Assembly (NCBI GenBank): GCA_035651595.1
Contig: DASRFJ010000237.1
Location: forward strand, 1 to 64,000
DNA: 64,000 nucleotides
Direction: 5' to 3'
Source of the DNA: JAFARZ01 sp035651595
GTDB lineage: Bacteria > Actinomycetota > Actinomycetes > Streptosporangiales > Streptosporangiaceae
Of this stretch, positions 50,853-61,255 are shown piece by piece. Made by a program: the position numbers and the translations under genes. The notes below the pieces were generated by a model, which saw nothing but the letters and a program-made list of their open reading frames with translations, had not been told where the DNA came from and searched no databases. Each line of letters opens with the position of its first letter. The first letter of the stretch is position 1.

Positions 50853-52139
50853 GCCGCCGTGGGGCTTGGCGTGCGGCGGAACACCGTGACGGCGGCCGGC
50901 GCCGAGCCACTGCCCGGCGCCGAGCCACTGCCCGGCGCCGAGCCGCTGCATGGCGCCGCGATCGGCGGCTCGTTCGGCGCGATGCTGCTGATCGGCGCCA
51001 TGACGTCGATCTACGGCCCGCTCATCCCCTATCTGGAGACGCGTTACGGGATATCGCGGGCTACGGCCGGCGCCGTGCTCGGCGCGGACTTCGGCGGTTC
51101 GCTGGCCGGCGTGCTGTGGGCGATCTGGGCCGTGCGGCGGCTGCCGAACCGGGCCTGCCTGCTGCTCGCCCTTGGCCTTGTGCTGGCCGGATCCGTGTTG
51201 CTAGCGGCGGCCTCGGGCTGGTGGCAGGTGCTGGCCGGTGCCGCCGTGGCCGGCGGTGGCTTCGGCGTGCTCGACTTCTCGCTCAACCGGCTGTTCACGC
51301 TGGCATTCGAGGGACGCCGCGGCGCCATGCTCAACGTGCTGAACGCGGCGTACGGTGCCGGCGCCGTGCTGGGACCGCTCGTCGTCGCGTTGCTGGCCAG
51401 GCACCATCTGCCCTGGCTCTTCGCCGGCACCGCGGCGCTCGCCGCGGTGGTCGCGCCGCCGGTCGCGTTCGTCCGGGGACGCGACCCGGGCGTGTTGCCG
51501 GTCGCTGTGCCGGTCGCTGTGCCGGTCGCTGTGCCGGGCGCTAGGGCGAGGCGACCGTCCCGGGCCGTGTGCCTGTTCACCGTCGCCTACCTGCTGTACG
51601 TCGGTGTTGAGGTCGGGGTCAGCGGCTGGTCGCCCACCCATCTCAAGGCGCTGGGCTACTCCACGACGTTCGCCGACGCGGTTACCTCGGCGTTCTGGCT
51701 ATGCCTGACGATCGGCCGGTTCCTTGTCGTGCCGGTCACGCTTCGGGTGAGCCCGCGCCGGATCGTGCTCGGCGGCATCGGCACGGCGTGCGCCGTGCTC
51801 GTGCTGAGCCTGATGACGCCGTTCGCGCCGTACGGCTACGCGCTGGCCGGCCTGGCCTTGGCACCCGTCTGGCCCACCGGTCTCGCCTGGCTCGCCGAGA
51901 CGCACCCGCATGGTCCCGCGATCAACTACCTGCTGGTGGCGTCCATGCTCGGCGGCGCCGTGTTCCCGTACGCGACCGGCTGGATCATCACCGCCACCGG
52001 CACCCGCGCCACCCCCGCGGTGCTCGCCGCCATCGCCGCCGCCTGCCTGGCGGTGTTCGCCGCCATCGCCCGCACCGAACACTCGGGAAGCGACCAAAGC
52101 GACGAGGCGCAGAATCCGGTGGGACTTAAGTTGCCTTGA
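50853..52139 (+). CDS. MFS transporter downstream of egtD
   Basis: About 428 residues with 12 hydrophobic segments. It begins at SFGAMLLIGAMTSIYGPLIPYLETRYGISRATAGAVLGADFGGSLAG and resembles the fucose permease/FHS-like branch (FLLNAAYGAGAVLGP-type motif NVLNAAYGAGAVLGPL). The start is uncertain: GTG codons at 50853, 50865 and 50880 all precede a triplicated EPLPGA stretch. It follows egtD by 13 bases and so is probably co-transcribed. Export or import of ergothioneine or an intermediate is a reasonable hypothesis but is not shown by the sequence. Confidence 0.82.
   Translation, partial: AAVGLGVRRNTVTAAGAEPLPGAEPLPGAEPLHGAAIGGSFGAMLLIGAMTSIYGPLIPYLETRYGISRATAGAVLGADFGGSLAGVLWAIWAVRRLPNRACLLLALGLVLAGSVLLAAASGWWQVLAGAAVAGGGFGVLDFSLNRLFTLAFEGRRGAMLNVLNAAYGAGAVLGPLVVALLARHHLPWLFAGTAALAAVVAPPVAFVRGRDPGVLPVAVPVAVPVAVPGARARRPSRAVCLFTVAYLLYVGVEVGVSGWSPTHLKALGYSTTFADAVTSAFWLCLTIGRFLVVPVTLRVSPRRIVLGGIGTACAVLVLSLMTPFAPYGYALAGLALAPVWPTGLAWLAETHPHGPAINYLLVASMLGGAVFPYATGWIITATGTRATPAVLAAIAAACLAVFAAIARTEHSGSDQSDEAQNPVGLKLP
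50898..50951. repeat. 18-base triplicated repeat in the MFS N-terminus
   Basis: Three tandem units of GGCGCCGAGCCACTGCCC (the third diverged) encode EPLPGA repeats ahead of the first membrane segment. Confidence 0.88.
51495..51542. repeat. 12-base quadruplicated repeat in the MFS central loop
   Basis: Four tandem units of GTGCCGGTCGCT (first and last with one change) encode VPVA repeats in the cytosolic loop between the two six-helix halves, a place that tolerates length change. Confidence 0.88.
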
Positions 52140-52599
52140 GCGGACCTTCCGGCGGTCTGCCATGGCCCGTCACAGCGCTCGGAAATCATTGCGGACAGTT
52201 ACCCCCCCGGATCGGGGGGGTAACTGTCCGCAATAATCCGGTCCACCCGCGTTCGCGCCCCGAATATGCCATATGTCAGGTTCGAGCGGGCGGGCTGCCC
52301 GTCACGGCCGCACCGCGCAAGACGCCGGAAACGCACGTTGTGCCGGAACGCCTACATCTGGCGCTTTTCTACCGCGAGGCGCTTTTCCCACACTGAAGGA
52401 GCCGGGCAGCCGTGCACATAACGGGACGAAAGTGGCCAATCACGGGACCCAACCGCAAGGACGAGTTGCGCAACGGGGCGGCAACCACCTCGCAGCGACT
52501 TATGCGGTGCGCGATAATCGAAGGCCACGGGGATGTAGCGGAACGGAGGGCGGCTCCGACTCACGGGTGACGGACAAACCCGCACGGAGGGATACCGAT
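52140..52599. other. 460-base intergenic region before the YCII gene
   Basis: No gene is supported. It contains the long hairpin at 52188-52234. A short direct repeat of GGCGCTTTT occurs near 52359 and 52380. Open frames here have no conserved features. The promoter of the YCII-sigma pair should lie in the last 150 bases; no strong consensus boxes are seen, which fits an ECF-type autoregulated promoter. Confidence 0.5.
52188..52234. repeat. Long G/C-tract hairpin, copy 1
   Basis: A perfect 21-bp stem (52188-52208 with 52214-52234) reads ATTGCGGACAGTTA plus seven C, the loop GGATC, then seven G and the complement. It lies 48 bases downstream of the egt-linked MFS stop. Copy 2 is at 59449-59491, with compensatory arm changes. 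Probably a terminator or structured RNA element. Confidence 0.85.
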
Positions 52600-52964
52600 A
52601 TGAAGTACCTGCTGCTGATCTACGGCAACCAGGAGAAGTGGGCGTCGTTCCCGCCCGAGTCGTGGCCGGAGGCCATCGCGAGGCAGGACGCGTTCAATAA
52701 GAAGTACCACGAAACCGGCGAGCTGATCGGCGCGTACGGGCTCGGCCCGGAGGCACAGGCCAAGCTGGTGCGACGCGACCCGGCTTCCGGGCTGCCCGCG
52801 GTCACCGACGGGCCGTACCAGGAGACCAAGGAATACATCGCCAGCTTCTACCTGCTCGACGTGGAGAGCGAGGAGCGCGCGCTGGAGATCGCCGCGGACA
52901 TGCCCTGGGCGGAGAACGAGCCGGTCGAGATCTGGCCGGTGCCGCACGACTCGAAACTCGATCT

Positions 52965-52968
<4 letters not shown>
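52600..52968 (+). CDS. YCII/DGPF-domain protein
   Basis: The 122-residue YCII-fold protein (MKYLLLIYGNQEKW...) carries TDGPYQETKEYIASFYLLDVESEERALEIAADMPWA, a variant (DGPY) of the DGPF signature. DGPF/YCII proteins are the standard genomic partners of ECF42 sigma factors, and here the sigma gene follows with a 4-base overlap (TTGA). ATG at 52600 with GGAGG eight to ten bases upstream. Function within the regulon is unknown. Confidence 0.9.
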
Positions 52969-54878
<1,910 letters not shown>

Positions 54879-54882
54879 GCGA

Positions 54883-55509
54883 ATGCGGTTTGAGCAGCGG
54901 CTTCGCGACGGCATCCAGGACGGGTCGATAACGCTGGCGTTCCGCCGCTGGAAGACCCACCAGGTGGTGGCCGGCGGACACTACCGGACCGGGACCGGCA
55001 TGGTGCGGGTGGACGCGGTCGACATCGTCGATCTGGACGCGATCAGCAAGGCAGACCTCCGCAGAGCAGGCTACGCGTCAGCCGACGACCTGCGCAAAGA
55101 CCTGCGCGGCGACCCGGACGCACGGGTATACCGGATCGCCCTGCACCGCCTGGACGAGCCGGATCCGCGGTCGGTGCTCGCGCACGACGAGAACCTCTCC
55201 GCCGAGGACGTCGCCGGGATCAGGCAACGGCTGGCGCGGCTGGACAAGGCGAGCCCGCGCGGTCCGTGGACCGCCGCGACGCTGGCCGCGATCGCGGAAC
55301 GGCCCGACGTGGTCGCCACCGAACTCGCCGCGTCGGTGGGCCTGCCGCGCGACGTCTTCAAGCGCAACGTGCGCTCGCTGAAGGCGATGGGTCTCACCCT
55401 CAGCCAGCGCGTGGGGTACCGGCTGTCGCCCCGCGGACAGGCCTACCTGGCTAGCTCGGCCGACGCTCGGCAAGCTTGTCCATTACCGCGTCCAGCCGCG
55501 CGTCGGTGA
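54883..55509 (+). CDS. ASCH-like domain protein with C-terminal winged helix
   Basis: The 208-residue protein starts MRFEQRLRDGIQDGSITLAFRRWKTHQVVAGGHYRTGTGMVRVDAVDIVDL, resembling ASCH-type RNA/nucleic-acid binding folds. A connecting region (DDLRKDLRGDPDARVYRIALHRLD) and a C-terminal helix-turn-helix-like region (ATELAASVGLPRDVFKRNVRSLKAMGLTLSQRVGYRLSPRG) follow. The role is unknown. It follows the sigma-methyltransferase gene by four bases and overlaps the convergent SDR gene by 59 bases. Confidence 0.7.
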   Translation: MRFEQRLRDGIQDGSITLAFRRWKTHQVVAGGHYRTGTGMVRVDAVDIVDLDAISKADLRRAGYASADDLRKDLRGDPDARVYRIALHRLDEPDPRSVLAHDENLSAEDVAGIRQRLARLDKASPRGPWTAATLAAIAERPDVVATELAASVGLPRDVFKRNVRSLKAMGLTLSQRVGYRLSPRGQAYLASSADARQACPLPRPAARR

Positions 55510-56431
55510 CCTGCCGCGCCGGGTCCGCCAGGTACCACTCGGCGATCTCCCGCGCCCCGCGCTCGAACGGGATCACCGCGCGCCAGCCGGGCACGACGCT
55601 CTTCACCTTGGCGTTGTCGAAGATCATCGAGTGCGCCTTGTCGCCGATCAGGCCCGCGCCCCACTCCGGATCCGCGGCAGCGATCTCGTCCGACGGCACG
55701 TGCACGATGCGCGGCTCTACGCCGAGGCCCGCGGCCAGCGCCTCGGCGATCTGATTCCAGGTGAGCAGTTCGTCGGAGGTGATGTGGAACGCCTCGCCGA
55801 GCGTGCGCGGATGCCCGAGCAACGGCACGAACGCGCGGGCGAAGTCCACGTGGTGGGTCAGCGTCCACAGCGAGGTGCCGTCGCCGTGCACGATCACCGG
55901 CTGGCCGGCCAGCATCCGCCCCAGCACGGTCCAGCCGCCGTCGAACGGCACAGACGTGCGGTCGTAGGTGTGCGACGGCCGGACGATCGTGGCCGGGAAC
56001 CCGTCCTCGCGGTAGGCGGCGGTGAGCAGGTCCTCGCACGCGATCTTGTCCCGCGAGTACTGCCAGTACGGGTTGCGCAGCGGGGTTGACTCGGTCACCG
56101 GCACCCGCGACGGCGGCGTCTGGTACGCCGACGCGGAGCTGATGAACACGTACTGGCCGGTGCGCCCGGCGAACATCTCGATGTCCGCGCGCACGTGCTC
56201 CGTGGTGAACGCCACCCAGTTCACCACGGCGTCAAAATCAAGACCTTCCAAAGCCTTCAGAACGGCCTTCGGTTCCCGGATATCGGCCCTGACTTCGCGC
56301 ACTTCGGGAGGCAGCGGGCGAGTGGCGCTCCGTCCCCGGTTCAGCACGAACAGCTCGATGCCGCGGTCGACCGCTTCCCGGCAGCACGCCGAGCTGATGA
56401 TCCCCGTACCGCCGATGAACAGAACCCTCAT
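55451..56431 (-). CDS. NAD-dependent epimerase/dehydratase (extended SDR)
   Basis: The 326-residue extended short-chain dehydrogenase has the N-terminal nucleotide motif FIGGTGIISSACCREAVDRG, VNWVAFTTEHVRADIEMFAG, an active-site SSASAY stretch, and YxxxK as YSRDK. C-terminal sugar-binding elements (HHVDFARAFVPLLGHPRTLGEAFHITSDE) are present. Substrate unknown; sugar-nucleotide or related reductases are typical. Ends convergently inside the ASCH-like gene (59-base overlap) and begins 10 bases from the next same-strand gene. Confidence 0.87.
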   Translation of the reverse strand: MRVLFIGGTGIISSACCREAVDRGIELFVLNRGRSATRPLPPEVREVRADIREPKAVLKALEGLDFDAVVNWVAFTTEHVRADIEMFAGRTGQYVFISSASAYQTPPSRVPVTESTPLRNPYWQYSRDKIACEDLLTAAYREDGFPATIVRPSHTYDRTSVPFDGGWTVLGRMLAGQPVIVHGDGTSLWTLTHHVDFARAFVPLLGHPRTLGEAFHITSDELLTWNQIAEALAAGLGVEPRIVHVPSDEIAAADPEWGAGLIGDKAHSMIFDNAKVKSVVPGWRAVIPFERGAREIAEWYLADPARQVTDARLDAVMDKLAERRPS

Positions 56432-56441
56432 GGTGCTTACG

Positions 56442-58139
56442 TTAGGGGAAGTTGCCGATGCTGCGGGACGGCGGCCCGGTCAGATCCGCGAACAGGTTCT
56501 TGTTCCAGACCATGATCGTGTAAGCGCCGAAATGATAGGTGCTGGCCGGCGGCCCGAACGTGTTCACGATGTCCGAGTACGGGATCACCGAGGGCGGGCC
56601 GTCGACGGTCGTGTTCACGACGAAGTTCGCGTAGTTCCGCGCGGGGTCGTACCAGGATGCCGCCGACTGGTAGGCGCGCGGCACCGCGGTGTGGCCCTGC
56701 CAGCTCACGACCCGCAGGCGCACCTTCCCGCCGCTGGCCAGCGTCGTGATGTTGCCGTCGTCGTATTCGGCGATGCCGGTGGTGAGGTGGTGCGCGTACA
56801 GCCAGTCCGCGAGTGCCTGGTCGTGCGCCGGGGTGGCCGGCTGGGCGACGTCGTAGCCGAGCAGCCCGAGATACAGGGCGAACAGCCCGGCCATGGCCGG
56901 GAGCAGCCGCCGGCTGATCATGTCGGCGGCGAGCAGCCGGCCCGCCAGCACGGCGCCGAACGGCAGCACCGCGGAGACCTGCCGCGCATCCCAGGTGGTG
57001 TACGGCAGCGTGCTGAACATGAACGCCGCCAGTTCGACGACGATGGCCAGGGTCAGCATCTGGACGACCCGGTCCTGGCGGGTGAAGAACCCTCGCGTCG
57101 CCCGGTACAGCCCCCAGACCGCCAGCGCGAGGCCCGCCAGGTGGACCAGCGCGATGATCGCCTGCGTGCCGAGCGGCAGGCCGAAGAAATCCGCCCCGTA
57201 CAGGCCGAGCACGCCCTCCACGGTCAGCCAGAAGTTGCCGGTCATCGCGCCGGTGCCGGCGAACTGCATCTGCAGCGGGGTGAGCACGAAGCCGCCGTGG
57301 TGCTCGATGGCGGAGATCACGGTCTGGGCGATGCCCAGCGCGACGAGGCTGGCCGCCGCGAGCGACAGCTCGAACCACGCGACCCTGCGGTCCTGGTACG
57401 CGCGGATGGCGCAGACCGCGACCAGCGGGATGACGCCCAGCGTGATCGCGATCCGGTCCCCGATCAGCACCCAGGTGAACAGCACGCCGACCAGCGGCGG
57501 CACCCACCAGCGACGCGGTGCTCGGTCCAGCACCAGGAAGATGATCAGCAGCGGCACGCCGGTCCCGACGTGATCCGGCGGGAGCAGCAGCACGTTCACG
57601 TAGGCGAGCTGCGGGGCGATCATGATGCCGGAGGCCACCAGGATCCGGACGATGGCTTCCTGGCCGGTGGCCCGGCCCTTGGCGAGCAGGCCCGCGAGCA
57701 GCACCAGCAGCGTGTAGGTGAACGCGGCGGCGACGTGGATCACGTCCGCGTTGAGCCCGCGGATCAGCTCGATGAGCATGTATTCGGGCAGCTCGGTCGT
57801 GTAGAACGACACGTCGGTGAGCGTCCAGCCGCGCAGCAGCGGGTTGCCGTGCAGGATGTCCCATGCCTCGAGCGCGTTCGACGCGCCGTCGGACGGCGCC
57901 TGGTAGGTGCGGGACACCGCGAGGAAGCAGAAGAACAGCGCGACCCCGGCCACCAGGTACCCGCCGATCCACGCCGCCCGGGTCCTGGTCAGCCACCGAG
58001 GCCGCCACCCCGGCCGCCACCGCCCCCCGCCGACCTCAGGCGGACGCTCGGTTTCGGCCGCGGCCTCGGGCGCGTCGTTCATGACGGCCGGCGCCCCCAG
58101 CGCCGCCGGCTCGCCCGGCGGCTCCTGTTCAAACGGCAC
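56442..58139 (-). CDS. Multi-spanning membrane protein, GT-C-like
   Basis: The 565-residue integral membrane protein has a proline/glutamate-rich N-terminal cytosolic tail, about 11 hydrophobic segments, and an extracytoplasmic C-terminal domain (from about residue 425). The first loop, SRTYQAPSDGASNALEAWDILHGNPLLRGW, resembles the acidic first loop of GT-C glycosyltransferases and related actinomycete membrane proteins, but a catalytic D/E pair cannot be assigned with confidence. It precedes the SDR gene on the same strand, suggesting a two-gene unit in envelope sugar metabolism. Confidence 0.7.
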   Translation of the reverse strand: MPFEQEPPGEPAALGAPAVMNDAPEAAAETERPPEVGGGRWRPGWRPRWLTRTRAAWIGGYLVAGVALFFCFLAVSRTYQAPSDGASNALEAWDILHGNPLLRGWTLTDVSFYTTELPEYMLIELIRGLNADVIHVAAAFTYTLLVLLAGLLAKGRATGQEAIVRILVASGIMIAPQLAYVNVLLLPPDHVGTGVPLLIIFLVLDRAPRRWWVPPLVGVLFTWVLIGDRIAITLGVIPLVAVCAIRAYQDRRVAWFELSLAAASLVALGIAQTVISAIEHHGGFVLTPLQMQFAGTGAMTGNFWLTVEGVLGLYGADFFGLPLGTQAIIALVHLAGLALAVWGLYRATRGFFTRQDRVVQMLTLAIVVELAAFMFSTLPYTTWDARQVSAVLPFGAVLAGRLLAADMISRRLLPAMAGLFALYLGLLGYDVAQPATPAHDQALADWLYAHHLTTGIAEYDDGNITTLASGGKVRLRVVSWQGHTAVPRAYQSAASWYDPARNYANFVVNTTVDGPPSVIPYSDIVNTFGPPASTYHFGAYTIMVWNKNLFADLTGPPSRSIGNFP

Positions 58140-58207
58140 CCGGTAAGGCTATGCGCTAACGCCGATACGGGGGGCTAGCACTCCAGGCACAGGCATCCAT
58201 CGGGGCG

Positions 58208-58666
58208 CTACCGCGCGAGGGCGTCGATCGCCCGCTGCGCGGCGTGGCGCACGTCGGGGGCTCCGTGGCCCGGTGCCCGGTAGAGCGGGCCAGTGCCGTC
58301 GCACAGCAGCTCGCACACCATGGCAACGCCGCGAGCGGGCAGCGGGTCCGGCGCGAGCAGACGCTCCCGCAGCGCACGCAGCTCGGCACCGGCCCCGGTG
58401 ACCCGCGCCCGCTCGACCGGCGCCATCGGCCGGTGGTCGGTACCGGCAAGCAGCCGGTCAAGCCCGTCCGCCAGGCCGCGGCGGGACCGCTCGGAAGTGA
58501 GCTGGAGCGCTCGCGCCGCGAGGTAGGCGCACTCCTCCGGACTGCACCCATCGATCAGCTCCCGGTCCAGGCTGCCTGCCCGGCAACGGGCCACCAGCTT
58601 GTGCCAGTGCCGTACCTTGCGGATCGTCAGCCGATCCATATCGTCAGCGACCAGCATCATTGCCAT
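58208..58666 (-). CDS. Hypothetical protein with autoregulatory-looking promoter
   Basis: The 152-residue helical, charged protein (MAMMLVADDMDRLTIRKVRHWHKLVARCRAGSLDRELIDG...) has no signal or membrane segment and no motif I recognise. The ATG at 58666 has a perfect AAGGAGG seven bases upstream, supporting a real gene. Its promoter is overlaid by a 12-bp palindrome, and it is divergent from the CGNR gene. Confidence 0.65.
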   Translation of the reverse strand: MAMMLVADDMDRLTIRKVRHWHKLVARCRAGSLDRELIDGCSPEECAYLAARALQLTSERSRRGLADGLDRLLAGTDHRPMAPVERARVTGAGAELRALRERLLAPDPLPARGVAMVCELLCDGTGPLYRAPGHGAPDVRHAAQRAIDALAR

Positions 58667-58697
58667 CGGATGCCTCCTTGTCGTGACCCATAACATG

Positions 58698-58725
58698 AGT
58701 ATACTAGTCATGCATGACCAGTCAA
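58698..58725 (-). promoter_or_regulatory. Promoter with GTCATGCATGAC palindrome
   Basis: On the minus strand TTGACT (58725-58720), a 16-base spacer and TATACT (58703-58698). The spacer contains the perfect palindrome GTCATGCATGAC (58707-58718), ideally placed for a repressor. The -10 is part of the symmetric AGTATACT, so it could also serve the CGNR gene on the other strand. Confidence 0.65.
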
Positions 58726-58771
58726 TAGGCTTTATCGGTCATGTCGGAGGGGATGATCTACGCTGAGCACC

Positions 58772-59356
58772 GTGACGCTGCCGACCTGGGTTCCTGATCT
58801 CGAGGAGAAGCCCGCGCCGATGCCGCTGTTGCTGCCGCAGTCGTTCGTCAACACGCTGGACCGGGAGACCGGCGGCGACCTGCTGGCCCGCGAAGCCGAC
58901 GCGCGCGGCTGGCTCATCGAGACCGGCCTGCTCACCGCCACCGCCGCCGCCGAGGTCACCAGCGCGGAGCTACGGCAGGCCCGCGAGGTCCGGGAGGCCA
59001 TCCGGGCGTTGATCAGCCACGATCCGCTGACCGACGCGGAACTCACGTCGCTCGAGTCCGTGCTGACCCAGGCCGAGACGCCGCTGGACATCACCCGGGA
59101 CGGCCAAGTGAAGCTCTGCGCCGGGCCCGCGGACAGACTCGTGGACGGGCTGGCCATCCTGCTGGTGATGATCCGCGACGCGCAGGCCGACGGCACGTGG
59201 GACCGGCTCAAGCTGTGCGCCAACCCGGACTGCCGCTGGGCGTTCTACGACCGCTCGCACAGCCGGCGCGGCGCCTGGTGCAACATGACCACCTGCGGCA
59301 ACAAGATCAAGAACCGCAACCTCCGCGCCCGCCAGCGCGAGTCCCAGCGCGGCTAG
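58772..59356 (+). CDS. CGNR zinc-finger (ABATE) protein
   Basis: The 194-residue protein has the ABATE N-terminal domain (PLLLPQSFVNTLDRETGGDLLAREADARGWL) and a C-terminal CGNR zinc finger: LKLCANPDCRWAFYDRSHSRRGAWCNMTTCGNKIKNRNLRAR, with the C-x4-C and C-x4-C ligands. CGNR proteins are predicted DNA-binding regulators, often of stress or transport genes. It starts at a GTG (58772), divergent from the hypothetical gene with the palindromic promoter between, and is followed by the second copy of the long hairpin. Confidence 0.88.
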   Translation: MTLPTWVPDLEEKPAPMPLLLPQSFVNTLDRETGGDLLAREADARGWLIETGLLTATAAAEVTSAELRQAREVREAIRALISHDPLTDAELTSLESVLTQAETPLDITRDGQVKLCAGPADRLVDGLAILLVMIRDAQADGTWDRLKLCANPDCRWAFYDRSHSRRGAWCNMTTCGNKIKNRNLRARQRESQRG

Positions 59357-59448
59357 CCCGGTACGTCTATCGCGCCGCCCACCCCACCCCCCGCCAAGAA
59401 CCGGACACAAGCCACATTTCTGGCGCGCCGACAAGCCCGCCAGATTAC

Positions 59449-59491
59449 TGCGGACACTTACCCCCCCGATATGGGGGGGTAAGTGTCCGCA
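59449..59491. repeat. Long G/C-tract hairpin, copy 2
   Basis: A perfect 19-bp stem (59449-59467 with 59473-59491) reads TGCGGACACTTA plus seven C, the loop GATAT, then the complement. It lies between convergent cgnr and recN, where a bidirectional terminator is expected. Compared with copy 1, the base pair after GGACA is flipped from G-C to C-G on both arms, and the loop differs. The GCAATAAT flank is shared. Confidence 0.85.
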
Positions 59492-59527
59492 ATAATTTCG
59501 ATCTCCCTTTCGGAGCCGGAGCCAGCG

Positions 59528-61255
59528 TCAAACGATCTTGGGCTCTCGCTCGTTAGCGGCGAGGGTGAGCAGTTCTTCCGCGTGGGCCTGGCCGTACTCG
59601 GAGTCCTCGAGCCCGCCCAGCATCCGGGACAGCTCACGGACCCGCGCCTGCTGATCGAGCCGCACCACGCCGCTGGCCGTGACGAGCCCGTCGTTGGCCT
59701 TCTCCACCACCAGGTGGTTGTCCGCGAACGCGGCGACCTGCGGCAGGTGCGTGACGACGATGACCTGGGACGACCGCGCCAGCCGGGCGAGCCGTCTGCC
59801 GATCTCCACCGCCGCCTTCCCGCCGACGCCGGCGTCGACCTCGTCGAACACGAACGTCGGCAGCGGGTCCGCGCCGGCGAACACCACCTCGATGGCGAGC
59901 ATCACCCGGGACAGCTCACCGCCGGACGCGCCCTTGTGCAGCGGCAGCGCCGGCGCGCCGGGGTGCGGCGCCAGCCGGAACGAGACCTCGTCCGCGCCGA
60001 ACGGTCCCGGCCCGTCGTCCAGCGGCGACACCAGCGCGGTCAGCGTCGCGTGCGGCATGGCGAGCGCGATCAGCTCCTCGGTCACCAGCGCCGCGAACCG
60101 CGACGACGCCTCGACCCGCAGCGCGGTCAGCGCCCCGGCCAGCTCGGAGACCCGATCGGAAAGCGACGCCTCCTCGGCGGCGAGCGTCGCGACCCGGTCG
60201 TCGTCGCCGTCCAGCTCGAGCAGCCGCGCACTGGCCTGCTTGGCCCAGTCGAGTACCCCCGCCACGTCCCCGGAGACGCCGCCGTAGGCGCGGATCAGCC
60301 TGCCCAGCGCCGCCCGCCGTTCCTGCACCGCGGCGAGCCGTGCCGGGTCGAAGTCCACGGTCTCGGTGTATGACGCGAGCTCCGCGGCGACGTCGGACAC
60401 CAGATACGACGCCTCGGACAGCCGGTCCGCCAGGCTCGCCAGCACCTGGTCGTGTGACCGCGCCGCCTCAAGCGCGCGCGACGCCGCGCCCAGCAGCGTC
60501 ACCGCGTCCGCGGGCGCCGAGCCGCCCGCGGCCGGGTCGCCGAGCAGCGCCTCGTGCGCCGTCGAGGCCGCCCCGTGCAGCGCGTCCGCGTTGGCCAGCC
60601 GCTGCTCCTCGGCCAGCAGCGCGACGTCCTCGCCGTCCACCGGGCTGACGGCTTCCACTTCACCGAGCCCGAACCGCAGCGCCTCCGCCTCGGCGAGCCG
60701 GTCGCGCAGCGCGGCCCGCAACTCGGAAAGCTCGCTCACCACCTCACGGTGCCGCCCGTACACCCGGCGGTAGTCGGTCAGCACGGAACCGACCGGCGCG
60801 CCGCCGTACCGGTCCAAGGCATCCCGCGGCCAGCCGGCCTTGAGCAGCTGCCGCTGGTCGGCCTGCCCGTGCACCGCGACCAGGTCGTCCGCCAGCACCT
60901 GGAGCAGAGACACCGGCACCGAACGCCCGCCCGCGTACGCCCGGGAACGTCCTTCGGCCGATACGGTACGGCTCAGCACCAGCGACGAGCCGTCGTCGTC
61001 GAGGTCGCCGCCCGCCTCCTCCACCTGCCGCGCCACCGCTGGCGGGACGACCAGGCGGCCCTCCACCGACGCCCGCTCCGCGCCCGGACGCACCCGCGCC
61101 GGATCGGCCTTCCCGCCGAACAGCAAGCCGAGCGCCGTCACGACCATCGTTTTGCCGGCCCCGGTCTCCCCGGTCAGCGCGGTGAACCCGGACGACAGCT
61201 CGAGCACGGCGTCGTCGATCACGCCAAGCGAGGAGATGCGGACTTCCTCAAGCAT
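59528..61255 (-). CDS. recN: DNA repair protein RecN
   Basis: The 575-residue SMC-like ATPase has Walker A GETGAGKT at residues 29-36, coiled-coil arms rich in alanine/glutamate/leucine, the ABC signature GASGGELSRVMLAIEV, and Walker B FVFDEVDAGVGG. It acts in double-strand break repair. I use the ATG at 61255 (MLEEVRIS), which overlaps nadK by eight bases. It is the last gene of the tlyA-nadK-recN operon and ends 37 bases from the long hairpin. Confidence 0.95.
   Translation of the reverse strand: MLEEVRISSLGVIDDAVLELSSGFTALTGETGAGKTMVVTALGLLFGGKADPARVRPGAERASVEGRLVVPPAVARQVEEAGGDLDDDGSSLVLSRTVSAEGRSRAYAGGRSVPVSLLQVLADDLVAVHGQADQRQLLKAGWPRDALDRYGGAPVGSVLTDYRRVYGRHREVVSELSELRAALRDRLAEAEALRFGLGEVEAVSPVDGEDVALLAEEQRLANADALHGAASTAHEALLGDPAAGGSAPADAVTLLGAASRALEAARSHDQVLASLADRLSEASYLVSDVAAELASYTETVDFDPARLAAVQERRAALGRLIRAYGGVSGDVAGVLDWAKQASARLLELDGDDDRVATLAAEEASLSDRVSELAGALTALRVEASSRFAALVTEELIALAMPHATLTALVSPLDDGPGPFGADEVSFRLAPHPGAPALPLHKGASGGELSRVMLAIEVVFAGADPLPTFVFDEVDAGVGGKAAVEIGRRLARLARSSQVIVVTHLPQVAAFADNHLVVEKANDGLVTASGVVRLDQQARVRELSRMLGGLEDSEYGQAHAEELLTLAANEREPKIV

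Noticed and set aside
50898..51542. Possible CRISPR-like array
   Set aside because: The repeats are 12- and 18-base head-to-tail units without spacers, inside a coding frame.
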